From NCBI GenBank assembly GCA_947034885.2, contig OX344749.2:35397182-35461181 (forward strand): 64,000 nucleotides of DNA, written 5' to 3'. The stretch comes from Thuidium tamariscinum (lineage: Eukaryota > Streptophyta > Bryopsida > Hypnales > Thuidiaceae). A program made the position numbers and the translations under genes. Below the pieces are notes generated by a model. That model was not told the origin of the DNA and made no database searches. It saw only the letters and a program-made list of their open reading frames with translations. Below are positions 1-12,932 of this stretch, in pieces; within the stretch, counting starts at the first letter, position 1; every line of letters begins with the position of its first letter.

Positions 1-604
1 TTGAAAGTCTACAAAAAAAAATTCAAAAAAACAATGCTTGATTTTTATTCTTTAAAAAATTATTAAGTAGAGGTAGGTCCAAGATTGAAAAAAAAATTAA
101 ATCGTTAATAGCTTTAAGATGGAATTGAAACACAATAATCCCAATGGTGAGATTGTTCTAGCAAGAAAATTTAACCTTGTCAAACAATTTTTTTAATGTG
201 AAAATACATTCGAAAATGAATCCTATAAGTTAATTTTTCATGAAGATGCTCAAACTACTCGAAAAACAAGATTGTTCATAACTTTCACATAACTAATCCA
301 AATGGAGTGAATTAAATCTTCATATGTAGACAAAAATATAATCTATAAGATTAAAAAAAAATTAATTTTAATTTCAAGTTTTTGTGGGTTTATTTTTTTG
401 CCCACCGAGTTAAAATTGGGCTTTTTGTGGTATAACTTTTGCTCTGAGGCACCAATTGAAATAAAAAGTTATATTCCCATGAAGCTAATAAGTTGTCCTA
501 TCTTATGAGAAAGTTTCAAAAAGTTTCATTAAAAATTGAGGTCATTGAAACCTACCCAAACTCCAAATTGTCCCCCATGGGGACAATGGGCTTTTAGGAG
601 TTGA
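1..604 (-). mobile_element. TTAA-type element, subfamily C1, cut by the window edge
   Basis: Reverse complement of the element at 2305-3226. The end that carries CCCCTAAAGG in other copies reads GGGCTTTTAGGAGTTGAT here at about 585-604, with a degraded target site. The other end is outside the window. Confidence 0.7.
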
Positions 605-718
605 TAAGGGGGGGGGATTTCTTGATGCCATTATACCCACCACTTGTTTCATCCATAACCAGTAGTTGACTTTTTATGGCTAACGTGGCTCTACGCCATG
701 GGCTACCTATCACCATGG

Positions 719-957
719 CCAACGGTGCTAGTATGTGAGCATGAAAGTGTGAGCATGTGAGCCTGAAGCATATAGATAAGTATGTATATGCAACCATTTG
801 AAGGTGTTTATAACATAAACACCTATAATATAGGTGCTTATAGCATATATACACTATTAACATAGAAGGTTACTATAGTATAGACACTTATATCATAGAT
901 GTATAGTCTTTTAGGCTCATAGGCTCACACTTTTATGCTCACATAATAGCAACCCTC
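719..957. mobile_element. MULE-like MITE, family I, 9-bp TSD
   Basis: A 239-bp element with about 30-bp terminal inverted repeats built on GGTGCTAGTATGTGAGCAT. The 9-bp direct repeat TCACCATGG flanks it exactly (710-718 and 958-966), typical of Mutator-like elements. Related copies lie at 12933-13168 and 39190-39432. No coding capacity. Confidence 0.85.
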
Positions 958-2304
958 TCACCATGGCCATCATAAGTTGCAACTGATAACCTTCTTTCCT
1001 TTCAACTTGCATCCTACACTCTTGGATCATGAAGATCAAAAGTTGTGATTGTAAAGTGAACAACCACTTAAGGTAGCAACATCCATAACCGTTAGTGCAC
1101 CCAATTATTGATAGTAGAGTTATCTTAAAATGTTGTGAGATGTGCCTTGAAACCATACCAATGCTTGATTTTAGTTGGTGGGGTTTGATTTTTTTAGATT
1201 TTGGTGTGAGAATCAAGGCAACTTTAGTAGAGTGTGGTTTAGGGTGCCCTACAGAGTTCTACTTCAAAAATTCATAGAAATTTGATACTTTATCCAAAAA
1301 TTCTAATTTTCTTTATGAAAATTCATGATTTTCAATTGCTAATATAGCAAACATATTTCTTTTAGGAAAAATTGCCTCTAACTATGCTGAAATTCTTTAT
1401 TTTGACAATTATGGATGCTGCTACCTTATGTCCGATAACCTACTTACCGCTACTGCAGCTCGACGGTTATCTAATACATATGGTATCATCAATCCAGAAA
1501 AGCTTGGTCTCTGCAATGTGCATTCCAGTATCCCCAAACTCAATGAAATAAATCCCCTGCTGCCCTGCATGTCCCAGCCCATCTGCTGAATTCTGAAAGG
1601 AACTTTAGGTAGCTTTGTCGGACTCACTCCAACACAATGACAATGACACCAGGCAACTGACTGGAATCACTGGATTGGCAATTTGGCATACCTTAGCAGA
1701 GAGAAGGAGAGAGAAAGAGCTGGCATTCTTACATGGAAACAGGCTTTTCTTTTTCTTTTTCTTTCTTTTTTCTTTTTTTCTTTAGAGGAAAAAAATAGAT
1801 GGGCTCTTTTAATTGTAAACTGACATGAAGAAGCTGGCTGGCATACAGTATTTGCCTTGGTTAGAGAAATGCATTATGGGACATCAAGTCCCGTGCACCG
1901 ATGTGAACTCGTGTGTCACTCACAACAAACAATCCATATTCACATCACGTAATCACTAGTCTCATTGCGGTCAAAATTGTAGTTATAGTTGAATGACATT
2001 TTTATGTTGATGAGAGAAATGGACCCATTTTTATCAAATGTAGACAAGCCTATATTGTGGGGCCAATTCTTAGATAGGTATATTCTTTTTCAAGAGGTGT
2101 GTACTTGTTTCATGAATCAAATCTAAATAGAATTTTAATTTTCGACTCAAAAATGTAATTTTTCTAAATTTAGAAGTAATTTGTCTTGAAATTACAAAAC
2201 CAAACATATAGAAGCATACACATCTTGTAAAAAACCCATATAGGAGAAGGCCTGAAAACCAAGCAAGCTTGTAGAACCACTCCTACTGAAGTCCGTGATA
2301 GTAA
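958..2304. repeat. Unassigned AT-rich DNA with a family B remnant and a CT-rich tract
   Basis: About 1245-1424 is the right part of a family B MITE (TGCCTCTAACTATGCTGAA, then GGATGCTGC). A pyrimidine tract (TTTTTCTTTTTC-like) covers about 1742-1785. No gene was recognised in the rest. Confidence 0.5.
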
Positions 2305-3226
2305 CCCCTAAAGGCCCAAGAGTCCCCTCGGGGACTTTAAGAATTCGGGCAAGTATTTGTGACTTCAATTTTTAATGAATTTTCTTGAAATTTTTACATA
2401 AGATAGAAAAACCGATTAGCTCTGTGGGAATACTATTATTTTTTCAATTGGTGACCGGGAGCAAAAGTTATGCCATCTTAAACATAATTTTCATGTCGCC
2501 GGGCAGAAAAAAAAATCTACAAAAACTTCAAAATTAAAAAATTAATTTTTTTTTCTTATAGATTTTATTTTTGTCTACAAGTGAAGCTTTGATTCATTCC
2601 ATTTGGATTAGTAATGTGAAAGTTATGAACAATCTTGTTTTTCAGGCAATCTAAGCATCTTCTTGAAAAAATAACTTATAGGATTCATTTGTGAATGCAA
2701 TTTTCACAATTTTTCAAAAAAAATTGTTGGACAAGGTTGATTTTGTTTGTTAGAACAATCTCACCATTGGGATTATTGTGTTTTGATTCCATCTATGAGA
2801 TATTTGCAATTTAGTTTTTCTTTCAATCTTGGACCTACATCTACTTGACAATTTTTTAAAGAATGAAAAAAAAGTCTTTATTTTGTGAATTTTTTTTCCT
2901 AATCTCTTAGCTCAATTTCTCAATAGAAAAAAATTTAAATTCAAGGTCCGTAGTGCAAAAAAATTACATAAATGGAGGACAAAGTCATTTGAAGTTGCAA
3001 ACTAGAGTTTAAAAAAACTTTGTTTTCCAACTTTGAATGCTCATATCTTCCTATCTATACGGTCAAACTTCATGAAATTTTCACCACATGATCTTAGTTA
3101 AGTAAAGTACAAGATCCTATGGTTAGATTCTAAAATTTTAGTTTTTTTGTTCTTCATGGATGAATGGAGCAGAAATGGCAGTTTTGAGTGGTTTTGGGTT
3201 GAAAAACGGCCGTGGGCCTTTAGGGG
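2305..3226 (+). mobile_element. TTAA-type (piggyBac-like) non-autonomous element, subfamily C1, full length
   Basis: A 922-bp element with ends CCCCTAAAGGCCC and GGGCCTTTAGGGG. TTAA flanks the right side, and a decayed GTAA the left. Subterminal box CAAGATCCTATGGTTAGATT lies about 100 bases from the right end. There is no open frame long enough for a transposase. Assignment to piggyBac rests on the TTAA target and CCC-starting ends, not on protein. Confidence 0.85.
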
Positions 3227-3916
3227 TTAAGCAAAGCAATGTCCAAAAGGAGAAATTATTGGGAGAAGCTACAAAATGAATGTCAGTGCATGATATTTGA
3301 GTAGTCATTGTGTGAAAGTGGTGATTATAGTGTGTGCTACTAGGTAACAATAGAAATTAGAATTAGCTGAAGTAGAATTGGAAGTGATCTTAATGGAATT
3401 CAACGCATGCTTTTAAAAACTATGATGAGCATTCCAAGGATGCTTGCCATGCATTTTGGTTCTTATTTGGTGATTGTTCAAAGGCTTGTCTATATTCATT
3501 TCTACTACTACCTAAGAGCTCTAATAGGGACTTGTGGTTATTTGACTTTGCTAAATCATAACTAATTCAATGTACTCAAAAAAATTTGAAAAAAATTGCC
3601 CCTTCATTCTTGTTAATTTCTCCTTCTTTATAATTTAATGAAAGAAACTTACCTACTAGACCTTCTCATACAAAGAGATTTTTAGTCTTAAGTGGTCCAT
3701 TCACTAGCCTCCTCCCTTAATCACTCTCTTTTGTATCCATTGGCACTCAAGTGTTCACCAATGAAAGGTTGACACATTACCCCTTTTTGACATTAATGCA
3801 CTAAAAGTGTCAAAAAAATGAAGAGATTTGTATGGTGGGTAGGATGGAATTGGTGTCAAAAATAGAATGACAAAATTAGGAAGTAGACACTAATGGATTG
3901 GTCTACCTTATCTATA
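3227..3916. other. Unassigned AT-rich DNA
   Basis: No gene and no recognisable repeat copy was seen between the C1 element and the small CACTA MITE. Confidence 0.4.
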
Positions 3917-4059
3917 CACTACAAAAAAATAATGGTATAAATGACTTGTGTACAATGCCTATAAGGGCAACAATCATTGCAAAATAGTTCCTTTGCAATC
4001 CTTGTTGCCTTTAAAGTCATTATGGACAAGTCATTTACATCATTGTTTTTTTTGTAGTA
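3917..4059. mobile_element. 143-bp CACTA-type MITE with ATA target duplication
   Basis: Begins CACTACAAAAAAATAATGG and its reverse complement begins TACTACAAAAAAAACAATG; both arms continue into AAATGACTTGT. It is flanked by the 3-bp repeat ATA (3914-3916, 4060-4062), the TSD length of CACTA elements. The AAATGACT motif recurs in the large CACTA element at 28187-32050, a probable relative. Confidence 0.85.
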
Positions 4060-6108
4060 ATAGTAGAATGCATAAAATGTTTAGAATGGACCTTCCTCTT
4101 CTATAACATTCAACAACATCCATTATTATTGCTTTGACTTCATAATAACTTAAATGGTGTGAAATATTTCACACCCAATAAATAATTTATCAATATCCAA
4201 CTAGCCAAGCAAGTGGAGGCTCAATGCTCAATGTGATGGGTAGTGGGCATGAAGGAAACTACCTTGAATATTATGTACCCTCTACAAAATTCTTGTAGAA
4301 GACTAAGGTAGTTCAACCTAGACTAGGAAAAACAATACCCAATCCCATTAGAAGAAAAATATATATTAATGGTATACATTCTAGTTCTCAAATGTGCATT
4401 ACTAGAATACTCTGGCTTGTAATGACCTAGCTCCTATTTTGCTTGTTATAGGCTAGGTTACATTATCTAACCAAATGTTTTTATATTTCCATTCTATAGT
4501 TTTGAGTGTGTGGGTTCTAAGTAAGATTAAGTTAATTACATCTAAAATAATTCAAGTAAGCAATTCAATATAGTTTTCATTATTATATTGGAGTTTGTTT
4601 TTTCATAGGAGCATGTTGGTAGCCAAAAGGGGATTATTGATTCACTTGGAGTGCATTTTTTGGACATTGTATGAATAAACTGCAAACTTTCAAAATGTTG
4701 AAAGTAGATGTTTTTGAAACCAATCATAGATTCTCATTAATAATGGGAGTAAATTTTAGGCAAGAATTAACAATTTAGAGTACAACTTTAGAAAATGTAC
4801 AATTTTAGGTGCAATTATCTTGTAACTTATTGGTGCTTGTCTTTGTAGACATTTTATTGGTAAGGTTCAAATTCAATGAGGGAACAAGTTCATAAATGGA
4901 CCATCTAAGGGTTGAAAGTGGATTTTAGGGAGGTGAAACATCTTGAAATACATTTTAGTAAATTGTCCTTGAAAGACAAGTAGAATTGACACCTAATCCA
5001 AATTATTTTATATTTTTTAGATCTTTATGAAATTAATTATAAAATTTTGGATTTGAATTGGCATAGGGCTCAAAAATCGCCTACATCCTAAAATGTACAC
5101 CACTAATACATTGTTGAAGGATACAAAAAGGCAACATGTACAAATAGTGTACATTTTAGGAGGTGGGCCATTTAAGAGCTTGAGTGGTTTTTGAACTTGT
5201 TACCTAGTTTGTATTAAGAGTTAAGCTTATGACATAAGATTGTAAAGAGATCTAAATAACTAGAGTAACCCAATTTTAAAGTATCAAAAATGTCTAATTT
5301 GAATTAGGTGTTGTAGTGTTGAAGCCTTTAGTTCCTTGGCGCAGACATGTGATAAAGTAGAAGCATCCAAAATTGTCAATTTTAGCATTTTAGCAATTTA
5401 GCATAGTTGGAGGCAATTTTTTCGAAAAATAATGTTTTTGTAGTATTAGTGAGTGAGAATCATGAATATTAAAAAAAATGAGATTTTTGGGATATTGTAT
5501 GTGATTTCTATGATTTTTCAAAGTAACAACTCCCTAAACCATTGAAATTGTCCTATAGGTGTACCCAAATGTGAACTTTGCCAAAATCAACAATCAACAA
5601 ATTATAATCAAGGTAGCCACCACCTTTTCGGTCAGCTTTCTATTTCCAAAGTCTAAACTGTTTTATTTCCAAGCATAGGAGGTGTGAATAATCAATGCAT
5701 AATAATACACTATGAGCTATTGATTTCTTTTGCATTGTCTAACTAACCTATAATCAGACTTAAACAAACCTAAATGTCAAAAATAGGTTTCAAAAAATTT
5801 TAATGAAAAAAAATTCACAATAATTCTATTTGGAGGTGGAAAATTTTGAAAAACATTCCAAATCTGTCTTAAATCTATTTCTCTATGGGGGGAAAAAAAT
5901 TCACCCACCAAACTCAATTGGGAGATATGTTGAATTCCTTAAGTGGTTGAAAACGGGTTGCAAGCTTTTAAGTAAATGTCATTCAAATGTATTAGCAAGT
6001 GATAGTCAAAAATTTGAAAGACACATTAACTACAGCCTAGGGACACAATTAGGTGTAGTCTATGGTACAAGAATTCAAACTTGGATGCTAATGAGTGTTT
6101 CTACTTTA
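4060..6108. repeat. Unassigned DNA with diverged repeat remnants
   Basis: About 4880-5190 resembles the inside of the MITE at 44433-44759 (opposite orientation, diverged). About 5359-5610 is a family B MITE remnant starting GAAGCATCC with the box TTTAGCATAGTTGGAGGC. The remaining sequence is AT-rich with only short meaningless frames. Confidence 0.5.
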
Positions 6109-6508
6109 GAGCATCCTCATTGATTGCGCATGAGAGAGGCTCAACTAGAGGATGCTTGTGGAGTCATTGAAGAAGCCTGGGCCTAGCCAAATAAATTTCT
6201 CCCACCTCAACACGATAGACAAGTATGGGAAACAAATAATTTTGAATTTTCAGGTGCTTCGTTGTGAATTATGGGAAAACAAACCCTTAGTCAATGCAAA
6301 AGTGTTTTGAAAGTAGAATTCAATTTTTTTTTAAAGTACACTAAGCTCGTTCAACTTCTCTCCATTTGGCTAAGCCATCATTAAATTTGGTCGGGCCTTT
6401 CTTTTTGCTCGGCCATGGATATTGTGGGGCAATTTATTTGACCAAACCCAACCATTCCCCAAATTTGCTCACTCCTTGAGTTGTTCCCTAAGTCCCAAAG
6501 GGATGCTT
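6109..6508. mobile_element. Tourist/Harbinger-like MITE, family L, TTA TSD
   Basis: A 400-bp element with ends GAGCATCC and GGATGCTT, flanked by TTA at 6106-6108 and 6509-6511. TTA/TAA targets and GAGCATCY ends are typical of PIF/Harbinger MITEs. The next element (family A) begins inside the right TTA. Confidence 0.75.
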
Positions 6509-6511
6509 TTA

Positions 6512-7775
6512 AGGTGGGTACACCCAAAAGTGCCACTTATTCATAGTATGCCTAGTTATTGTTATTAGTTTGTTGAGATTTTCATACAATCTTGTTGGCA
6601 AGTGAAAGCATGTTCCAATACACCAAGAAATGCAAGATTTTAATATGGTCGAAGCATCCAAAAACGTCCAAATAAAGAATTTAGCATAGTTGGAGGGAAA
6701 TTTTTCTAAGATTGATATTTTTCCAAGTATTAGCGAGTAAAAATCATGAATATTCAAAAAAATAAATAGAATTTTCGGACATTGTATATAATTTCTATGT
6801 TTTTTTGAAGTGATGGCTCCCTAGACCACTGAAAGTGTGCAAAAAGTGGACCCAAAACTGAACCTTGCAAAAATTAGCATTTAGCCAACCAGATTTTCCT
6901 ATGTGTCCTTCAATTCAATAAATTACAATCACACATGTGGCAAATACATTAATTGCATTCTAGGGACATATTTGAGTGATTCTATAGTCCATTGCAAGGT
7001 AAGATAAGAGGTTCAAAAAGTGAACATCTAACCACTGATGTGCCTTTTTCATATATCTCTTGAAATGGAAATATTTTAATTTATTTTTTAGTGAAAGAGA
7101 AATAGATGAGGAATCTAAAACAAGTCATTTCATATTTTTTGAAGCATTATTGAATTAGTTATGAATTTTCAAACACAATCTGCTATAGGTCCCTATATGT
7201 GATTATAGGCCCTTGGAAACCCATCCATGCATAGTTTGAAAAAAAACCTAGGCCTTGTTCAAAAACTAGCATTGTAACATGTGTAAAGTAATTGAAATGG
7301 TTTCTAAAAGTGTCCCTTTCCAAATTTGAAACGAATGCTTGATTTAATTATTATTTCAGATTTTTCAATACTTGTAAGAAGGTAGTTGAACAATAAATTC
7401 TAATTTTGAATTAAATTAGTAGACACCTAGCCTCTTAGTTAGGAATGAACCAAGTATGGCTCTTAAACCATCCATTGAAGAAGTAGAAACAAATCTCATC
7501 AAGCTCCATTGTAATCTAGAGTTCATTTTCCAAAGTTTACATGTCCATTTCAGAGCCCCTACTGGATGGTTGAAAATGCCAACTCAGTTTTAAAGCCCTC
7601 TCCTATACATGGATGGGAATGGGTGTTTCTCCCTTACCGTATGCAAAAGTTATTAATAATCAAAGTCTGTTTCTGAAAGTGCCATCTATAGTTTGTAAAC
7701 ATGATTGATTCTGGAAATGTATGTACACTCTACATGGTGCTTTTAGGAACGTGATGCTTTTGGGTGTACCTAAGT
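6512..7775. mobile_element. Family A MITE split by a nested family B element
   Basis: The left part (6512-6645) starts AGGTGGGTACACCCAAAAG and the right part (7635-7775) ends TTTTGGGTGTACCTA. Joined, they align with uninterrupted family A copies such as 18784-19055. The inserted piece, 6646-7634, has family B ends (GAAGCATCC and GGGTGTTTC) and TA on both sides. About 7030-7500 inside it is homologous to 63615-64000, so a third repeat (family M) seems to sit within B. Confidence 0.75.
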
Positions 7776-8786
7776 TTGAACAGTTTTGTTACGGGCCTTT
7801 GCAAAGGCACAAATTCATAAACTAATAGGTCAGCATCCAGAATGTTTGTTATGTACAGGAGGTCAGAGGAGTTTCATACTACTTCATTTTTTTTAATAGA
7901 CTCTGGTATCATCTACAATAGAGGGCAATCATAATAACAGTAAGGTGTGGTCAAGTGTCGATATCCAAACAATTCAAACTTCCAGTGACTATGCTATTTA
8001 TACCCTAAACCCTAATTATGCATCAAATCAACTCCTCCAAGACCCAGCTTGCAAGGCATGGGCACAATAACTTTTTAAGTCCGTCATGGAATTGCAGGAT
8101 TTTCAGACAATGATATGGAATTTTACTTGGGAAGCGACCAACATCATGCAACATTGACAGGGGCAGGGGCAGGTAATTAAAATTCAGGACAGAGGAAATC
8201 GCAGAACCCACACTGGCTGTATTAAAAAAAACTAAGGTATGAGGGCTCTTCAAGTTGCAGTCTGAGTGCTGGGCCTGCACAGGATGGCTTGTATTAAGGT
8301 TGAGGCACCAATTGTCTACCACGCCCAGCAGCCAACCCTGTAAGATACAGGTGCAGTATTTCCAGTCAAGGCCAGACCAGATTTCCAACCAGAGCAAGAA
8401 TTGTGTGTTTTTGGTCCTTTTGAAGACTGAGACTAGTAAGGTAACAACACATATCCCAAATTAGTGAGGGGAAGAAGCCAGTGGAAAGTAATTATGAAAT
8501 GATCTGAATTAGAAGACTCTAGGCATAGGCCATGTGTGAAATGCACTTTTTGCTTCTCAAAATACAATTTAGGAAATAAAATTCTGAAAATTTTGCTATT
8601 CCCATATTTCTTATCTTCTTACATGAAAAAGATGTTTAGCACCTCATATATATAGTGCACCAAATGCTCCACAATTGCTCAAATGATTGAATACTGGTGC
8701 CTCCACATTTTGAAGCTCAAATACGGATGGTCAGCACCAACCCTTATGGCTTATATGAACAATCAGCCCATTTTGAGTAGATTTAA
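7776..8786. repeat. Dispersed repeats F and O, otherwise unassigned
   Basis: About 8297-8520 (repeat F) aligns with 23140-23350, both containing GTGCAGTATTTC, AGTCAAGG and AGTGGAA boxes. About 8528-8710 (repeat O) aligns with 24467-24652. A minus-strand frame of 124 codons at 8397-8023 overlaps repeat F and has no recognised domain, so I do not call it a gene. Confidence 0.6.
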
Positions 8787-9430
8787 CCCTTAAACGTGGG
8801 ACCTATAACCACTATTTTCAGCCCCTGTGCCAACACACAGATTGCTGCCATTTGGGGGCTGAATATGTACGAAAAAACTTTGTATTTATTTTTTAGAGAT
8901 GAAGTTACGTCTCTTCTATACTTCCCAAAAAATTTGAAGAAAAAGTGAAGAAAAATCATATCAAATAGAAAACGAGCTTGAAAAATCTGAAAATTGCACC
9001 ATGTGTATACATTTCAGTGGCAAACATCACAGTGCAAACTCAATTTCCGTGTCATTCTATAATTATAATCCTAAAGACATTGAAAATACATCCAAAGTTC
9101 AAACTGTAATAAAATATTCAAAATTATGATTTTTTTCAAAATTCCAATTGAAGAAAAAACTAGAATAGATGACCTTCATTTTGTTAGTTGAGCTCAAACT
9201 CCAAAAATATTGTTTTTGTGGAGAAATTTCAGATTTAAAGCAAGGAGCAACAACTTTCCAAAATACACTAACAATAGCATATTTTGTGATCCATTTTTTT
9301 TCTTTCTAATTCCTTATTCACATGAAAAAAAACCTCATAAGACTATAAAGTGAATTAGGTACTCTTCATAATCCTTTGTAAAAGGTCAAGCAACAAAAAA
9401 TGGATGAAAAAATGCTAGTAGTCTCCGTGG
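8787..9430 (+). mobile_element. TTAA-type element, subfamily C3, right end not resolved
   Basis: Starts CCCTTAAACGTGGGACC directly after TTAA (8783-8786). It is homologous to 36566-37230 and, inverted, to 23405-24068. Only one end has the CCCTTAAA-type terminus; the right boundary is where alignment fades. Internal box AAACTAGAATAGATGACC is shared by the copies. Confidence 0.65.
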
Positions 9431-9465
9431 ACACTATTGATTAGTGGTGAGTTACTTGGTCAATA

Positions 9466-9969
9466 GAGCATCCTCAAAGCATTGTTCCATTTCTTCAATG
9501 GAATTTGTACATGCACTTAAAAAAAATTTTAAATTTTTTATTTTTAAAAACCGTGCCAATGCACACTCAAAAAATTATTTTTCTAGTGCCCAAACATTTG
9601 GTTGCATATTAAAGTGGGTGCACCCAAAAGCACCAAAAATTGTTACTATGCCTAGTTATCATTATTATGTTGTTCAAATTTTCATGTTGTCTTGTCGGCA
9701 AGTAAAAGCACATTCCAATGCACCAAAAAATGTAACATTTGGATAGAGTATGCAAAAGTTATTAAGGGTAAAAAATTGTTTATAAAAGCACCATCCATAG
9801 AATGTCACTATAGATAATTGATTTTAGAAATGTACATAGATTGTAAATGGTGCTTTGAAGTCAATTGCACTTTTGGGTGTACCCATCTCATACAAAGTAA
9901 TCTACATATAGTACGTGTTGTGACTTGTACATTTGCTAAGTCATTAGGCCAAGGCCATTGAAGATGCTC
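9466..9969. mobile_element. Family L MITE carrying a nested family A MITE
   Basis: The outer element begins GAGCATCC and ends GATGCTC, with weak target sites. Inside, 9612-9888 is a family A MITE with ends AAGTGGGTGCACCC and GGGTGTACCCATCT, in the reverse orientation to the copy at 36290-36562. Confidence 0.6.
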
Positions 9970-10734
9970 CAAGAACGTCTACAATGCTATTAGTACGTTG
10001 GCCCTATAACTATATATTTAAATTTTGTTCAATAAATAATTTAAACTTGAAAATGGTCTCAATGGAAGCACATCCAAAAGAATTTGGAAAAGTATGAGAA
10101 AATTCAAAATTAGTTTGTAGACAAGTACTTCAAAAGCAAGGTAAAGATCAACAATAGTTATTACAAAAAAAAAGTTGTGAGACTATTGCCAGGCAATTAG
10201 AGGGAGAAAAAAATTTGAACATAAAAATTAATTTAAAATTATTATTTTTTGAAATGAAAAGTCACTACAAGTTAATGCCACATCAAATTGGCACTTTCAA
10301 AAAAAATTCAAAAATTTTAATGAACATTTAAAAAAAAATTTAACACATTTTTTTCAAAATTTCTATATTTGCACTACAATAGAAAATCAAATTGCATTTA
10401 ACAGCCTTTTGCAAGGTTCAATTTTTTTGTAATGAGAGGTTTTAGCAAATCACAGTTATCAAAGTAGAATTTGGCCATTGACCCTTCACATTTTGGCCCC
10501 ATTTAGAAGGTCAATGGCCAAATTTTGCTTTGCTAAACGTGATTTGCTAAAACCTCTTACTATAATTTCTAATCTTTACATTGCTTTTGAAGTTCTTGTC
10601 TATAGTCTAATTTTGAATCTTCTCATACCTTCTTCAAATTCTTTTGGATGCATTTTTATTGGGACCATTTTCAAGTTCTTATTATTTATTGTACAAATGT
10701 TAGATATATAGGGCAACATTGCAAATGCTTTAAG
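9970..10734. repeat. Long foldback (large imperfect hairpin)
   Basis: The outer arms 9970-10150 and 10569-10734 are reverse complements with roughly 80-85% identity (e.g. CATCCAAAAGAATTTG on the left against its complement on the right). The inner arms 10434-10487 and 10508-10561 pair over about 54 bases around GGCCATTGACC. The left side carries about 275 extra bases (10155-10430), so the loop is asymmetric. Short open frames within the arms are not genes. Confidence 0.8.
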
Positions 10735-11232
10735 AGCATCCACGATGTGGATGTTAGATGCATAGTTGCTAGATTTTGAAGTGGAGGTGGACAAGCCTTT
10801 CTACATTCTAGCAACTATTGAAAAAAAAATTGCCCCAATGCAATGTTGGTAATCCAAACTTCAAATGAACTTTCACCACATTATAAAAGAAAAGATTCTA
10901 TAGTCTTTACGACATTATATAGTCAACACAATTTAGCCATGTCATTCCCAACTACCATAGTTCCTCTAGAAATTTGAGCACAAAATATTGCATGTGTGTG
11001 CTTTTAGGTACAACAAAGAATGAATGCATTTTTGCATGAGGAGTGTGCAATGGAAATCCATTGCAATATCTTTGCACTTCATTCTAACTTGTCAAACTCC
11101 CACTAACTTATGCAATATGCTTTTTTCTCCATGCTCCACATTCAAATTCTCAATTTTAAATACATACTTCAAGACACGCCAAATCTATTCTCACTGGCAC
11201 ACTATACAATGTGAGATTATCCTTACTCTTTA
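10735..11232. other. Unassigned AT-rich DNA
   Basis: Starts with a lone GAGCATCC terminus of family L type. No gene or complete element was seen. Confidence 0.35.
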
Positions 11233-11631
11233 GAGCATCCCCACAGCAGCACGCCCAAAGGCACATACTGGCTATTTGGCCGGGGCGGGCTGCCAACACT
11301 TCCCCATGGTACGTACATTCAGATGCGCAAAGTGGCTAGGCATCGCCAAATTTGGCGAGTAGATGGCCAAATAGAGAGTGAAATGCATAGCACGCTATAT
11401 GCTATGGCTCTAATTTCTAGGTACGGTGCTTGTCCTTTGCTGCAATATTTCAAGCATAGTGCGCTACGTGGCTTCTTGTGTTTCCTCGAGGATACACCTG
11501 TCCTCTTCATCACGTGTCTTTGAGCGAGTTGTGGTGGGGCACCCTGCCACCACAGGCCCTGGCTGCATTGCAGTAGCCCGCCATGTAGACCCTTCGCGGG
11601 CCTCTTGCCCAATCAAGTTGTGGGGCTGCTC
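11233..11631. mobile_element. Family L MITE, GC-rich interior, TTA TSD
   Basis: A 399-bp element with ends GAGCATCCCCACA and TGTGGGGCTGCTC, flanked by TTA at 11230-11232 and 11632-11634. The interior (GGCCGGGGCGGGC, CACGTG) is much richer in GC than its surroundings. Overlapping short frames on both strands follow from that composition and are not supported as genes. Confidence 0.85.
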
Positions 11632-12932
11632 TTAGATTGTCTTCTAAACAAATAGTGAGGTAACTATACTTAAAAATTGCATACTTTCTAAAATTGTATG
11701 CTTTCTGAAATTTCATACTACAAATTTTTTGTCTAAAATGCATTTCTACTATTCATGAGAGTCTATGCTTGGTTTTAGAAACATTTATTTTCAGCACTTT
11801 GAAAATTTATAGTTTATTCATATGGGGTCCAAAAAAGCGTTCTAAAATAACTTAGAATCTCTTTTTGACTACCAATGTGACCCATAAAAAGTTTTTCAAT
11901 ATAATAATGGGAACTATGTTGACTTGCTTATTTGTGCGATACTAGGTTTTAGTTTGCTTACTACTTTGAGGTTGTTGTGGCAATCAATGTATGCTTGTTG
12001 TACTTTTGGTATCTTGTATATAAAATAGTAAAATTAGATTGCCTTACATCAAGAAAGTTTCTTTACAAGTCATCAAAGCCATCAAAGTCAACAGATATTT
12101 CTAAAATATTTTCATTTGTACACATAGAAGTATGTGAGTCCAAATTTAAACAATATATAATTCAAAAAATAGTACATTCTTATACAATAACTAAAAATAT
12201 TTATATAGTGTCAAATGTCAAGAAATTAGTTTGAAAAAAACTAATTTTTACTATGTTGTATAGAGTTTATAGTGACATCACTAAATCTTTTTGTTAGCAT
12301 CAATTACATTTGCATACCATTAGTTCAATCAACAAGTTTTTTTAGGGCCCTAGAACATTTGCATTCAAAAGGTTTGTGAAGGAAATGTTGACAAAACTTT
12401 TCCTCAATCTAATTTGAGGGAGATTTGCACTTAATGTGTTGAATTTACATGCATGTTTCCAATCTATGTCTAGATGATATTATATGTATGACAATACACA
12501 TGTTTTGTGGAAAAACCTAATACAATTTGCTCCTAGGAATCATCTGTGAAAGAAGGCCTTTTCATAAGCAACAACAATTGTTTGAGAATCTTTTGTAAAG
12601 ATATTGTATCTTTTTCTACAATAGTATTGTTTAGGCCCTTTTTTTTAAAGTAATTAGTTTGAAGTTGAGTCTTCCTATACAACACAATCTATGGGTGCTT
12701 TAAAAAGCTTTAATTGTCAAGTTACAAATGAGGTGTCTAACATATATAAAGCACATTCTTTGATCATGTAATGAGTTACTTCAAAGTATTTTTGATGTTA
12801 AACTTTTCTTTATAATTTTTCTTCCTCATTAGTTTGATATAGCAATGACTATTTTGTCAAAATTATGTTGTTTCATTTACAAGGTAAAAATGGAAACAAG
12901 TTACAAAAATGGAAAAAATGTTGTGTGAGAGG
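11632..12932. repeat. Repeats P and K in AT-rich DNA
   Basis: About 11665-11860 (repeat P) aligns with 24655-24835 through TTTTAGAAACA, CACTTTGAAAAT and TAGTTTATTCATA. About 12022-12265 is a family K MITE with AATAGTAAAATTAG ends; related copies lie at 19406-19657 and 46385-46590. The rest holds no recognised feature. Confidence 0.55.

Noticed and set aside
8023..8397. 124-codon minus-strand frame
   Set aside because: Overlaps dispersed repeat F, which has no matching frame at 23140-23350.
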